Of a stretch of 64,000 bases of DNA, positions 49,921 through 57,898 are shown piece after piece. Origin of the DNA: Citrobacter amalonaticus (lineage in GTDB: Bacteria; Pseudomonadota; Gammaproteobacteria; Enterobacterales; Enterobacteriaceae). Made by a program: the position numbers and the translations under genes. The stretch is taken from positions 4,216,001-4,280,000 of the forward strand of contig NZ_AP024585.1 in NCBI RefSeq assembly GCF_018323885.1, written 5' to 3'. The stretch's first letter is position 1. Every line of letters starts with the position of its first letter. The notes beneath the pieces were generated by a model. It was not told the origin of the DNA, made no database searches, and saw only the letters and a list, made by a program, of their open reading frames with translations.

Positions 49921-50063
49921 GTATCAACACAAACCGGAACCTCCACCACGTGCTCGAATGAGGGGTGTTGACGTCGGGGGAAACCCTCCCGTGAACCAGC
50001 GGGATAGAGAGAAAGACAAAGACCGGAAAACAAACTAAAGCGCCCTTGCGGCGCTTTAGTTTT
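49921..50063 (+). ncRNA. sraL: Small RNA SraL (RyjA)
   Basis: The stretch GTATCAACACAAACCGGAAC followed by CTCCACCACGTGCTCGAATG and GACGTCGGGGGAAACCCTCC matches E. coli/Salmonella SraL from memory, on the strand opposite soxR and running into the soxR 3' end. A TTACACTT -10 with upstream C (CTTACACTT, 49909-49917) suits sigma-S, which drives SraL in Salmonella, where it represses tig and binds rho mRNA. The 5' end is approximate. Confidence 0.85.
50032..50063. terminator. Shared terminator of SraL and soxR
   Basis: AAACTAAAGCGCC-CTTGC-GGCGCTTTAGTTTT: a perfect 13-base stem with T-run on the plus strand and A-run that becomes a T-run on the minus. It overlaps the last codons of soxR. Confidence 0.92.
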
Positions 50064-50520
50064 GTTCATCTTCCAGCAGACGCGCGCCCGTACCCTCTTC
50101 GCCCAGCCGATCTCCGGGGTTACGTAACGGACAGTCTTTGCGCGACAAGCAGCCACAGCCGATGCAACCATCCAGCTCATCACGCAGCGCCACCAGCGTA
50201 TGAATGCGACGGTCCAGCTCTTCGCGCCATTGCGAGGAGAGTTGCTTCCACTCTTTAGCGCTGAGGGTATGACCTTCCGGCAACACGCCCAGTGCTTCAC
50301 TGATAGTCGCCAGTGGGATACCGATTCGCTGAGCAATCTTGATAATCGCGACATAACGCAACACGTCACGCCGGTATCTGCGCTGATTGCCGCTATTGCG
50401 GATACTGCTGATAAGCCCCTTGCTTTCATAGAAATGCAATGCGGACACCGCCACGCCGCTACGCTTTGCCACTTCGCCCGGCGTGAGCATCGCTTTTATA
50501 CGCGGTAATTTCTTTTCCAT
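50056..50520 (-). CDS. soxR: Redox-sensing activator SoxR
   Basis: MerR-family regulator that activates soxS when its 2Fe-2S cluster is oxidised by redox-cycling drugs. 154 residues: N-terminal [23 protein letters not shown], dimer helix, then the cluster motif [12 protein letters not shown] (CX2CXCX5C). The C-terminus is EDEQN. Divergent from soxS; its 3' end is antisense to SraL. Confidence 0.97.
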   Translation of the reverse strand: MEKKLPRIKAMLTPGEVAKRSGVAVSALHFYESKGLISSIRNSGNQRRYRRDVLRYVAIIKIAQRIGIPLATISEALGVLPEGHTLSAKEWKQLSSQWREELDRRIHTLVALRDELDGCIGCGCLSRKDCPLRNPGDRLGEEGTGARLLEDEQN

Positions 50521-50531
50521 AAATCGCTTTA

Positions 50532-50549
50532 CCTCAAGTTAACTTGAGG
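50532..50549. promoter_or_regulatory. SoxR operator in the soxS promoter
   Basis: CCTCAAGTTAACTTGAGG is a perfect 18-base palindrome lying between a -35 TTTACC (50528-50533) and a -10 TATACT (50553-50558), spaced 19 bases apart: the overlong spacer that MerR-type activators such as SoxR correct by DNA distortion. Confidence 0.93.
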
Positions 50550-50606
50550 AATTATACTCGCCCGCAGACAAATAGACGAATCGAACACTGAGAAGGAGGC
50601 AGCAAT

Positions 50607-50930
50607 ATGTCCCATCAGCAAATTATTCAGACCCTTATTGAATGGATTGATGAACATATCGACCAACCGCTGAACATTGATGTGGTCGCGAAAAAATCAG
50701 GTTATTCAAAGTGGTATTTACAGAGGATGTTCCGCACAGTAATGCGCCAGACGTTGGGTGACTATATCCGTCAGCGCCGACTGCTGTTGGCCGCCGTTGA
50801 GCTGCGCAACACCGAGCGACCGATATTCGATATTGCGATGGATTTAGGTTATGTGTCGCAACAGACATTTTCCCGCGTGTTTCGCCGGGAATTTGATCGC
50901 ACCCCCAGCGACTACCGCCACCGCCTGTAG
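50607..50930 (+). CDS. soxS: AraC-family activator SoxS
   Basis: 107-residue monomeric activator of the superoxide regulon, essentially two HTH units: IDVVAKKSGYSKWYLQRMF and IFDIAMDLGYVSQQTFSRVF. Same length as E. coli SoxS, with the degradation-prone N-terminus MSHQQIIQTLIEWI. The ribosome site is AGGAGG, about eight bases before the ATG. Convergent with pdeC. Confidence 0.97.
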   Translation: MSHQQIIQTLIEWIDEHIDQPLNIDVVAKKSGYSKWYLQRMFRTVMRQTLGDYIRQRRLLLAAVELRNTERPIFDIAMDLGYVSQQTFSRVFRREFDRTPSDYRHRL

Positions 50931-50932
50931 TA

Positions 50933-52519
50933 TTACTGCCCGCGCTGCATCAGGAGTGCGGGCGGTTGTTGCAGCCAGTGAATGAAGTCCTGCGGCGGCA
51001 GCGCCTTCGCAAAGTGCCACCCCTGACAGTACTGCACCCCGCGTTTAAGCAGCCAGCTCACCTGATCCGCCGTCTCCACGCCTTCTGCGATGGTTTTCAG
51101 ACGCAGGCTTTGCGCCATCTCAATGATATGTTCCGCAATCAGATGGCTGGTACTGTTGGTGGTCAGCGTATCGATAAAGGACTTGTCGATCTTAAGAATA
51201 TCAACGTTCAGGGAATAGAGGTTGTGCAGGTTAGAGTAGCCGGTGCCGAAATCATCAATCGCCACTTCATAGCCTGCCTGACGAAATGCCTGGATCACCG
51301 GCGTGGTTTTCGGCACATCGATAAATCCTCGCTCGGTCACTTCGACTTTTATTTGTTGCGCAAGCACGCCATGTTCGCGCGCTTTATCCGCGATCATGGC
51401 AATCAATCGTGAAGAGTGGAAATCCGATGCGGAAAGGTTGATAGAGATATACAACTGTGGATTTGCAGCCAGAAACGTCCCCATATCACTGAACACTTCT
51501 TCCACCACGTAGTCGGTAATCTGCGCGATCATCCCCTCTTTTTCCGCCAGCGGGATAAACTCCGCCGGACTCATCACCTGATCTTTACAACCCGGCCAGC
51601 GCAGCAGCGCTTCCGCCCCCACGCATTTCTCGTTTTTGATATCAATGATCGGCTGATAGTGCAGGCAAAGCTGACGCTGTTTAAGCGCGCGCTGGAGCAT
51701 GCGCCGCGGCGAGTAGTATTGCCGACGCGCCCGAGACCAGAACATTAATAGCAAAATACTGCTGATGACCGCCAACGGAAGCGCGATCAGCAATTGCTGA
51801 TACAGATTCTGATAAAACCGCTGCATCGAAGTCGACACAATGACCGCTATGGGGCGTTTATCCGATTGGACGACGGTATAAAAACGGTCGTCCTGCCGGA
51901 AGACAGACTGATTACGCTGGACCAGTGGCAATAGTTGAGCCGCCCAGGCCTGTTCGCTAAGGGAGAAAAAGGTGTTGGTTACCGTGTCATAGACCCCCCA
52001 GGCCAGCTCGGGGTCTTCGGACATCACTTCGCTATATGACAATGGATTGATCACGGCAACATAGTTTCCACGTTGCATATACGTCATTTTATAACCGGTG
52101 AAAAAAGGCGTATCGCGAAAGTAATAAATAGCGATATTGGGTTTTCGTTTATAGTTTGCCGTTGGCATAATATAGGGCGCTGACGGTGCCATTACCGTTG
52201 AGCATAAAAAACGATCGCCTTGCGCATAAATTAACTCGTTGATATACAGGCGCCCTCGGATAATATTCAACATTCGTTGTTGATGCGCCGGCGTACACGC
52301 TTGTCCCTGATACTGTTCAGCGGCATCGCGGGCTAAGTCTGCCTGTAAAACGACCAGTTCTGTTTTATCTAAAGCCAGATGAGCAAAAATGCTCAGTTGC
52401 TTACTGGTTTGGGACGTTGCTTGCAGGTGGGCAAACCATAGCGCCAGCATCACGGGGAGCAAAACCACCATGATTATCCCGAGGAACCTCAGCACCTTGC
52501 GTCGCACCCGATGATTCAT
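50933..52519 (-). CDS. pdeC: Cyclic-di-GMP phosphodiesterase PdeC (YjcC)
   Basis: Membrane EAL-domain phosphodiesterase. The start at 52519 gives 528 residues beginning MNHRVRRK, as in E. coli. The periplasmic CSS domain lies between two helices (about 13-33 and 235-258) and here shows the cysteine near CSTVMAP that forms the DsbA/B-controlled disulfide. The EAL domain has EALLRW (EAL), NLSASDFHSSRL, EVTERGFID, DDFGTGYSNL and KIDKSF, with E in AEGVE, so the catalytic set is complete. Also linked to SoxRS in Klebsiella. The C-terminus meets soxS two bases away. Confidence 0.94.
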   Translation of the reverse strand: MNHRVRRKVLRFLGIIMVVLLPVMLALWFAHLQATSQTSKQLSIFAHLALDKTELVVLQADLARDAAEQYQGQACTPAHQQRMLNIIRGRLYINELIYAQGDRFLCSTVMAPSAPYIMPTANYKRKPNIAIYYFRDTPFFTGYKMTYMQRGNYVAVINPLSYSEVMSEDPELAWGVYDTVTNTFFSLSEQAWAAQLLPLVQRNQSVFRQDDRFYTVVQSDKRPIAVIVSTSMQRFYQNLYQQLLIALPLAVISSILLLMFWSRARRQYYSPRRMLQRALKQRQLCLHYQPIIDIKNEKCVGAEALLRWPGCKDQVMSPAEFIPLAEKEGMIAQITDYVVEEVFSDMGTFLAANPQLYISINLSASDFHSSRLIAMIADKAREHGVLAQQIKVEVTERGFIDVPKTTPVIQAFRQAGYEVAIDDFGTGYSNLHNLYSLNVDILKIDKSFIDTLTTNSTSHLIAEHIIEMAQSLRLKTIAEGVETADQVSWLLKRGVQYCQGWHFAKALPPQDFIHWLQQPPALLMQRGQ

Positions 52520-52741
52520 TTCAGCCCTATATCCCTGCATTTCATATGCCTGTTATCATCAAGACAGGATGCTAAATTACACAGGTGGTTACGTTGCATG
52601 AATCTATCAATATTAGCAACAGACTTTTATTAGCAAAAGTCTGATATTGCAAGATGGTGATAATATTCGACCATAAAGCAAACCCGCAGTGACGATTAAT
52701 TTTATTAAGGGTAATCCATTCTGCGAAAGGAGTCGTGTTTT

Positions 52742-52923
52742 ATGAAAGTTTTGTTGGCTCATTCGCAAAATGGAATTAAGTTAAATTTCTATGTCTGCTT
52801 ATTTTTTGACAATACAAACAAGGTAAAGCCATTGCCTCTTTATTACGTCGCGCTTTTCGGTTGCACCACGGTGAAAGTGTGTCGATCATTGAATCAATAA
52901 CCATGTTTTTATTAAGGTTATAA
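52742..52923 (+). pseudogene. Possible small gene with a frame break upstream of yjcB
   Basis: A frame of 52 residues starts at ATG 52742 after AAAGGAG (MKVLLAHSQNGIKLNFYVC...) and stops at 52900. From about 52810 a second frame reads very protein-like (GKAIASLLRRAFRLHHGESV) to a stop at 52923. The two meet at TTTTTTGAC; a one-base insertion or two-base deletion there would join them into a protein of about 60 residues. I do not recognise the product. It might instead be a leaderless artefact or two non-coding frames. Confidence 0.35.
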
Positions 52924-52991
52924 AGCAGGCAAAAAAGAAGTCGACAGGCTGGCGAACGGTCGCCTAACCGTGATATAGTTCACAAATATTA

Positions 52992-53012
52992 TGAAACAAA
53001 AACAATGTTTCA
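52992..53012. promoter_or_regulatory. Palindrome upstream of yjcB
   Basis: TGAAACAAAAACAATGTTTCA: perfect six-base arms around nine bases. Position about 105 bases before yjcB suggests an operator. It is similar to KdgR-type sites but with wrong spacing; the factor is unknown. Confidence 0.4.
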
Positions 53013-53115
53013 TTCGGTGTTGATATGAATGCCCATCGATAGCCAGAGTGCGCCACGCCTCCCGTGAAAACGCCGCGCTGTCCAGGGCACCTGCTATTCT
53101 CAGAGGAAATATTTC

Positions 53116-53397
53116 ATGGCTACCCTAACCACTGGCGTGGTTCTTCTCCGCTGGCAGCTGCTGAGCGCTGTGCTCATGTTTCTCGCCAGCACATTGAATA
53201 TTCGCTTTCGTCGCTCAGATTACATTGGTCTGGCAGTGATCAGCAGTGGGCTCGGGGTTGTCGCCGCCTGTTGGTTTGCGACGGGATTACTCGGCATCAC
53301 CCTGATGGATCTCTCCGCCATCTGGAACAACATTGAATCCGTGATGGTTGAAGTAATGAGCCAGACGCCGCCGGAATGGCCGATGGTATTGACCTGA
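53116..53397 (+). CDS. yjcB: Inner-membrane protein YjcB
   Basis: 93-residue protein with two hydrophobic helices (about 10-28 and 38-62) and the conserved MATLTTGVVLLRWQLLSAV start. Same length and nearly the same sequence as E. coli YjcB; function unknown. The ribosome site is AGAGGAAATATTTC. A strong terminator follows eight bases after the stop. Confidence 0.92.
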   Translation: MATLTTGVVLLRWQLLSAVLMFLASTLNIRFRRSDYIGLAVISSGLGVVAACWFATGLLGITLMDLSAIWNNIESVMVEVMSQTPPEWPMVLT

Positions 53398-53404
53398 TTT
53401 CACC

Positions 53405-53432
53405 TAAGCCTCCCTGACGGAGGCTTTTTTAT
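53405..53432 (+). terminator. Terminator of yjcB
   Basis: AAGCCTCCCTGACGGAGGCT followed by TTTTTTATT. Confidence 0.9.
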
Positions 53433-53640
53433 TGTTTCCAGATAATCCCGTCGGTGTTTGTTGTGGACACACTCGATTCCCCTTCGATTTCAGCAAGCCC
53501 GCCTCGATTATTCGCTTATATGGCGCGGCCCGTTTATTCGGCAGGCTGCGCTTCATAATATATTTCCCCGTTGTCTCTGATTTCCCTAATGTCATTATTT
53601 TTCAGGATTTAAAAGTTATGTAAGGAAGACTGTTTTTATT
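53433..53640. other. Gap after yjcB, entry to the accessory block
   Basis: About 210 bases with no recognisable feature. A minus-strand open frame (53404-53595) is basic and partly overlaps the yjcB terminator; I see no support for it. Confidence 0.4.
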
Positions 53641-53644
53641 ATTC

Positions 53645-53755
53645 TCATCCCAGATATTTTACAAAGAAATAGGTTGAAATACCGCTAATTGCCGCCACAG
53701 CGATTGCAAACATAATCAATAAAATCAATCTCTTGGCATTGTATATTCCAAACAT
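53645..53755 (-). CDS. Putative 36-residue membrane peptide divergent from a P-type ATPase
   Basis: A 36-codon frame starts MFGIYNAKRLILLIMFAIA, continues with a single hydrophobic helix and ends FFVKYLG. A near-perfect Shine-Dalgarno sequence (AAAGGAGG, minus strand, 53759-53766) stands seven bases before the ATG, the best evidence that it is translated. It lies between yjcB and the P-type ATPase, transcribed away from the ATPase over a 190-base AT-rich region. Small single-helix peptides beside P-type ATPases often regulate them (KdpF, MgtR, MgtS), so an ATPase-linked role is a reasonable guess. I recognise no family. Confidence 0.6.
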   Translation of the reverse strand: MFGIYNAKRLILLIMFAIAVAAISGISTYFFVKYLG

Positions 53756-53946
53756 AAACACCTCCTTTCCTAAATTTACACTTCCATTTACCCTCATAAA
53801 AAACAAGGGAAAATATCATCTTCACTCAAAGATAAAATAATATTTACCGAAATACCATTGATTAATATCAAACATCTTAAGGCATTATTCAAATAGTATG
53901 CGCGTGTTTCAAAATATTAAAATTTTATTCTTTGAGGAAATTTACT

Positions 53947-56664
53947 TTGACCAGAATGCCGAACAGCAATCGTCTCCATTCTGCGCCATGCGCTGGAAAA
54001 AAGCCGTACCAGCTAACCGTTGAGGAGGTTCTGAAAAATCAGCAGAGCCAACCTTCCGGGCTGACTCACAATGAGGCCAGCGCACGTCTTGCCAGAGATG
54101 GCCTTAACGCACTACCGGAAAAAGCGGGTAAACCCGCCTGGCTACGCTTTCTGGCCCATTTTCACGATGTTCTGATCTACGTCCTGATCGCCGCAGCGGC
54201 CCTCACCGCCGTAATGGGGCACTGGGTGGATACAGCCGTCATCCTCGGCGTCGCGGTGATCAACGCCCTGATTGGCCATATTCAGGAAAACAACGCGGAA
54301 AAATCGCTGAAAAGCATCCGCAATATGCTCTCCGCATCCGCTGTCGTGGTCCGTAACGGACAACATGAGACGGTCGCGACGACCGATCTGGTTGTCGGCG
54401 ATATCGTGGTACTGCGTGCGGGTGACCGTATTCCCGCCGATCTTCGTGTCATGGAAGCCCATAACCTGCGGGTTGAAGAGGCTATCCTGACCGGTGAATC
54501 CACCGTTGTGGACAAAACGGCAGAGGCGCTGAGTGGCGAACTGCCGCTGGGCGATCGCAAAAACCTGCTGTTCTCTGGCACCACCATCAGCGCCGGGGCG
54601 GGGCTTGGCGTGGTAATCGCCACCGGCGAGGCGACGGAACTGGGCCATATCAACCAGATGATGACGGAGATCGAAAAGCACCGTACGCCACTACTGGTGC
54701 AGATGGATAAACTCGGTAAAGCGATTTTCGCCCTTATTCTCGCCATGATGCTCGGGCTGTTTATTTTCAGTCTGCTGCTGCGCGATATGCCGATGGGTGA
54801 ACTGCTGCTTTCGTTAATTAGCCTGGCTGTCGCGGCCGTTCCGGAAGGTTTACCGGCGATTATCTCGATCATCCTGTCGCTGGGCGTACAGACCATGGCC
54901 CGCAAACGCGCCATCATCCGCAAACTGCCTACCGTTGAAACGTTGGGTGCCATGTCGGTGATTTGTTCCGACAAAACCGGCACGCTGACCATGAACGAGA
55001 TGACGGTTAAAGCCATCATCACGGCGGATAAAAATTATCGCGTGCAGGGCAACAGCTACGAACCAACGGGCGAGATCCACGTCGAGGAAAACGACGCGCA
55101 GGCAGAGATTGCGCCTGGCAGCCTGCTTGAAAGCTATCTGCGTACTATTGATCTGTGCAACGACAGCCAGTTGATTCGCGATGAACAGGGGCACTGGGGA
55201 ATTACCGGCGGACCAACGGAAGGGGCGCTGAAAGTGCTGGCCGCCAAGGCCATGCTGCCTGCCGTCGAGAGCGAACTGCGCAGTAAAATCCCGTTCGATT
55301 CCCAGTACAAATATATGGCGACGCACTATCGCATCGGCAACGACGAGCGCGTACTGGTGACCGGGGCACCGGATGTGCTGTTTAAACTCTGCCGGTTGCA
55401 ACAAACCGCGAACGGCACGGAAGCCTTTACCCAGCCGCACTGGGAGGCCGAAATCGCCCGCTATGCCAAAGAAGGTTTGCGGATGGTGGCTGCCGCCTGG
55501 AAGCCTGCGCGTGCTGATGCCGATGCGCTGACCCATGACTGTCTGAGTGAGGGGCTCATTTTCCTCGGCATCGCCGGGATGATGGATCCGCCGCGCCCGG
55601 AAGCCATTGCGGCGATCGGTGCCTGCCAGCAAGCCGGGATCCGCGTCAAAATGATCACCGGCGATCACCCGCAAACCGCCATGAGCATTGGCGGCATGTT
55701 GGGTATCCATAACAGCACACATGCGGTGACGGGCTATGAACTCGAGCAGATGGATGAGGCTGAACTTGCCGAAGCGGCCGTCACCTACGATATCTTTGCC
55801 CGTACCAGCCCGGAGCATAAGCTGCGTCTGGTAAAAGCCCTGCAAGAAAAAGGCGAGATCGTCGGCATGACCGGGGATGGTGTCAACGACGCGCCGGCGC
55901 TGAAGCAGGCCGATGTAGGCATCGCGATGGGTATTAAAGGTACCGAAGTGACGAAAGAGGCCGCCGACATGGTGCTGACGGATGATAACTTCGCGACCAT
56001 TGCCAGCGCGGTACAGGAAGGGCGCCGCGTCTACGACAACCTGAAGAAAACCATCCTGTTTATCATGCCCACTAACCTGGCGCAGGGTCTGCTGATCATC
56101 GTCGCGCTGCTGGCGGGTAATCTGATCCCGCTGACGCCAGTGCTGATCCTGTGGATGAACATGGCAACCTCCGCCACGCTGTCATTCGGTCTGGCGTTTG
56201 AAGCCGGTGAGCGCAACATCATGCGCCGCCCACCGCGCCAGAGTAATGAGAACGTGATGGATGGCTTTGCTATCTGGCGCGTAGGGTTTGTCGGTACGCT
56301 AATTGCCGCCTGTGCCTTTATGCTGGAAGCTTGGCTGCAGCCGCGCGGTCACAGCCCGGAATTCATCCGCACGGTCCTGTTGCAAACGCTGGTGACGGCG
56401 CAGTGGGTGTACATGCTTAACTGCCGCGTTTCCGATGGCTTCTCGCTGGGTCGCGGTCTGCTGATGAATAAAGGCATCTGGCTGGTCAGCGGTATTCTGT
56501 TACTGCTGCAGTTGGCGATTATCTACGTGCCGTTCCTGCAAATGTTGTTTGGTACGGAAGCCCTGCCGCTACGCTACTGGGGAATTACCTTTGCCATCGG
56601 CATCGCGCTGTTCTTCATTGTTGAGATTGAGAAACCCCTCACCCGCAAATACCGCCGGAACTAA
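53947..56664 (+). CDS. P2-type cation-transporting ATPase
   Basis: Large P-type ATPase of the Ca2+/Na+,K+-like P2 group (PacL/PMR1-like), with ten predicted helices. I chose a TTG start at 53947: GAGGA lies eight bases upstream, while the ATG at 53956 is too far and the TTG at 53932 has no site. That gives 905 residues. Motifs in order: actuator EAILTGESTVVDK, M4 AAVPEGLPAIISI, phosphorylation ICSDKTGTLTMNEM (D342), ATP-domain GAPDVLFKL, hinge MTGDGVNDAPALKQADVGIAMG, M6 ILWMNMATSATLSFG. In Ca2+ pumps the M6 motif has an Asp after the Thr (T-D); here it is Ser742, so the ion is uncertain. An N-terminal tail of about 20 polar residues precedes the actuator part. A terminator shared with the usp gene follows. 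Confidence 0.88.
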   Translation: MTRMPNSNRLHSAPCAGKKPYQLTVEEVLKNQQSQPSGLTHNEASARLARDGLNALPEKAGKPAWLRFLAHFHDVLIYVLIAAAALTAVMGHWVDTAVILGVAVINALIGHIQENNAEKSLKSIRNMLSASAVVVRNGQHETVATTDLVVGDIVVLRAGDRIPADLRVMEAHNLRVEEAILTGESTVVDKTAEALSGELPLGDRKNLLFSGTTISAGAGLGVVIATGEATELGHINQMMTEIEKHRTPLLVQMDKLGKAIFALILAMMLGLFIFSLLLRDMPMGELLLSLISLAVAAVPEGLPAIISIILSLGVQTMARKRAIIRKLPTVETLGAMSVICSDKTGTLTMNEMTVKAIITADKNYRVQGNSYEPTGEIHVEENDAQAEIAPGSLLESYLRTIDLCNDSQLIRDEQGHWGITGGPTEGALKVLAAKAMLPAVESELRSKIPFDSQYKYMATHYRIGNDERVLVTGAPDVLFKLCRLQQTANGTEAFTQPHWEAEIARYAKEGLRMVAAAWKPARADADALTHDCLSEGLIFLGIAGMMDPPRPEAIAAIGACQQAGIRVKMITGDHPQTAMSIGGMLGIHNSTHAVTGYELEQMDEAELAEAAVTYDIFARTSPEHKLRLVKALQEKGEIVGMTGDGVNDAPALKQADVGIAMGIKGTEVTKEAADMVLTDDNFATIASAVQEGRRVYDNLKKTILFIMPTNLAQGLLIIVALLAGNLIPLTPVLILWMNMATSATLSFGLAFEAGERNIMRRPPRQSNENVMDGFAIWRVGFVGTLIAACAFMLEAWLQPRGHSPEFIRTVLLQTLVTAQWVYMLNCRVSDGFSLGRGLLMNKGIWLVSGILLLLQLAIIYVPFLQMLFGTEALPLRYWGITFAIGIALFFIVEIEKPLTRKYRRN

Positions 56665-56682
56665 CCGGCGGTATCCGGCAAT

Positions 56683-56713
56683 AAAAAGGCCTCCCAAAAC
56701 CGGAGGCCTTTTT
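56683..56713. terminator. Bidirectional terminator between the P-type ATPase and usp gene
   Basis: AAAAAGGCCTCC-CAAAACC-GGAGGCCTTTTT, a strong stem with A- and T-runs on both sides between convergent genes. Confidence 0.93.
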
Positions 56714-56729
56714 CGTCTACGATGACGGA

Positions 56730-57161
56730 TTAACGAACAACCATTACCGGCACCTTTGCGTAACGCAAAATATTAGCGGCTGCCGAGCCCAGCAGATGGG
56801 TGGCAATCCCCGGTTTGCGTGAGCCGATAATAATCATTTCGGCATTATGCGCCGCTGCCGCGTCATTCACCTCATCGCGAATATTGCCGTGTCGGACTTC
56901 AAAGCGAATCCTCTCCAGCGGCGTTTTGAATTTTCTCGCCAGCGCGAGCATTTTCTCCTGCGCATCGTTGGTCATGTACTCTTCGTATTTTTTGATATCC
57001 GAAGCAAAGCCGCGCATTGGCGACGCCTGCAGCTTAGGGAAAACGTGCAGCAGATGTAGCACGCCCTCTTCTTTATTGAGCATGTGATCGGCCCAGGCAA
57101 TCGCTTTGTCAGAAAGGTCCATCGCCAGAATATCAACCGGCATTAAAATGGATTTGTTCAT
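56730..57161 (-). CDS. Universal stress protein (UspA family, UspF/G-like)
   Basis: 143-residue cytoplasmic UspA-family protein starting MNKSILMPVDILAMDLSDKA at 57161, after GGAAATTAGA; the longer frame adds 19 polar residues without family similarity. The ATP-binding signature is IIIGSRKPGIATHLLGSAAANILRYAKVPVMVV (G-2X-G-9X-G(S/T)), split here by family spacing: GSRKPG and LLGSAA. ATP-binding members of this type (UspF, UspG) are common next to stress-related transporters. It is convergent with the P-type ATPase and may act with it; this is inferred from neighbourhood. Confidence 0.88.
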   Translation of the reverse strand: MNKSILMPVDILAMDLSDKAIAWADHMLNKEEGVLHLLHVFPKLQASPMRGFASDIKKYEEYMTNDAQEKMLALARKFKTPLERIRFEVRHGNIRDEVNDAAAAHNAEMIIIGSRKPGIATHLLGSAAANILRYAKVPVMVVR

Positions 57162-57409
57162 TCTAATTTCCTTATGTTCGCTGACAGGCTGATCGTGTTT
57201 CCCTGAAAAGCCCGGCAAGGTTCAGTCTTAATGGGTGAAAGTTGCGAACGCAGGATAATCGATAATCGTCGTCACGATTTGATCTCAGGCAGTTTATTTA
57301 TCTTCCTGATAACTCTGCAGATTTATTTACGTAGCGTGAGAAAAACTGACAAAAAAATATCCTCCGGCATAGCCGGAGGTTTTTCTGATGCGCCGATAAG
57401 GCTCTGTTA
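57162..57409. other. Gap between the usp gene and the IS200 fragment
   Basis: About 250 bases without a supported gene; ends with a strong hairpin CCTCCGGCATAGCCGGAGG followed by TTTTT at 57361-57384, which has T-rich sequence on both strands and may terminate transcripts from the IS200 remnant. Confidence 0.5.
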
Positions 57410-57712
57410 CTAGCCGCGCCCTAACAGGCGCATACGATCTGACATTTGCATCAGACTACTTTTCCCTTTCAGATACGCCATAAAGCCGTATACGCTCATT
57501 TTTGGTGGGATCTCCACAAGCATATGGATATGATCTGCACAGTATTCCGCTTCCAGGATTCGTACGTTTTTCCACTCACACAGCTTTCTTAAGATGCTGC
57601 CTACCGCCCTGCGTTTCTCTCCGTAGAACGCTTGTCTTCGGTATTTTGGCGCAAAAACTATATGATATTTACAGTTCCATCGGGTGTGCGCTAAGCTCTT
57701 TTCGTCCCTCAT
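57410..57712 (-). pseudogene. tnpA: Truncated IS200/IS605-family TnpA transposase
   Basis: HUH-type single-strand transposase, cut at its 3' end. The first about 88 residues match IS200 TnpA (SLAHTRWNCKYHIVFAPKY, GSILRKLCEWK, ADHIHMLVEIPPKMS). The HUH motif is kept as HIH (residues 61-63). Then the sequence changes to QMSDRMRLLGRG and stops, at 100 residues instead of about 152, so the catalytic tyrosine near residue 125 and the right end are gone. It cannot move itself. The left-end region, with hairpin CCTCCAGCCTGGCTGGGG (57805-57822 region), survives to about 57830, directly against the ssb terminator. Confidence 0.9.
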
Positions 57713-57834
57713 TGGGATCCCCTTTTGATTTCTTGTTTAACTTTTGCAGTTGCCAGACCGCAAGGGGTTTTAATAACTGTCTCAAAATTGAAAGCTTTCC
57801 GGAACCTCCAGCCTGGCTGGGGTTTTATACGTAC
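57713..57834. mobile_element. Left-end remnant of the IS200-like element
   Basis: Untranslated sequence upstream of the transposase fragment, with inverted repeats CAGACCGCAAGGGGTTTT-type and CCTCCAGCCTGGCTGGGG. IS200 carries such hairpins near its left end to block read-through transcription and to hide the transposase start. The exact element boundary could not be fixed. Confidence 0.55.
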
Positions 57835-57864
57835 AAAAAAGCCCCGTCAGAAACGGGGCTTTTC
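57835..57864. terminator. Terminator of ssb
   Basis: AAAAAAGCCCCGTCAGAAAC GGGGCTTTTCT: stem AAGCCCCGT/ACGGGGCTT, with T-run on both strands; 35 bases after the ssb stop. Confidence 0.92.
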
Positions 57865-57898
57865 TATTTTTATTTAGCACAGCGCTAAACTGGCTTGA

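Larger units (their letters stand above)
52541..53115. other. pdeC-yjcB intergenic region (575 bp)
   Basis: AT-rich divergent control region for pdeC and yjcB. Besides the possible small gene, it holds the palindrome TGAAAC-N9-GTTTCA at 52992-53012, just after a -10-like TATAGT. No known RNA was recognised. Confidence 0.5.

Noticed and set aside
53404..53595. 63-residue basic minus-strand frame after yjcB
   Set aside because: Its end runs into the yjcB terminator, it has no good ribosome site, and no family was recognised.
54850..55845. 331-residue minus-strand frame antisense to the P-type ATPase
   Set aside because: The ATPase has all catalytic motifs on the plus strand; this frame has no domain.
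57231..57413. 60-residue plus-strand frame between usp and the IS200 fragment
   Set aside because: No ribosome site; its 3' part is the terminator hairpin.
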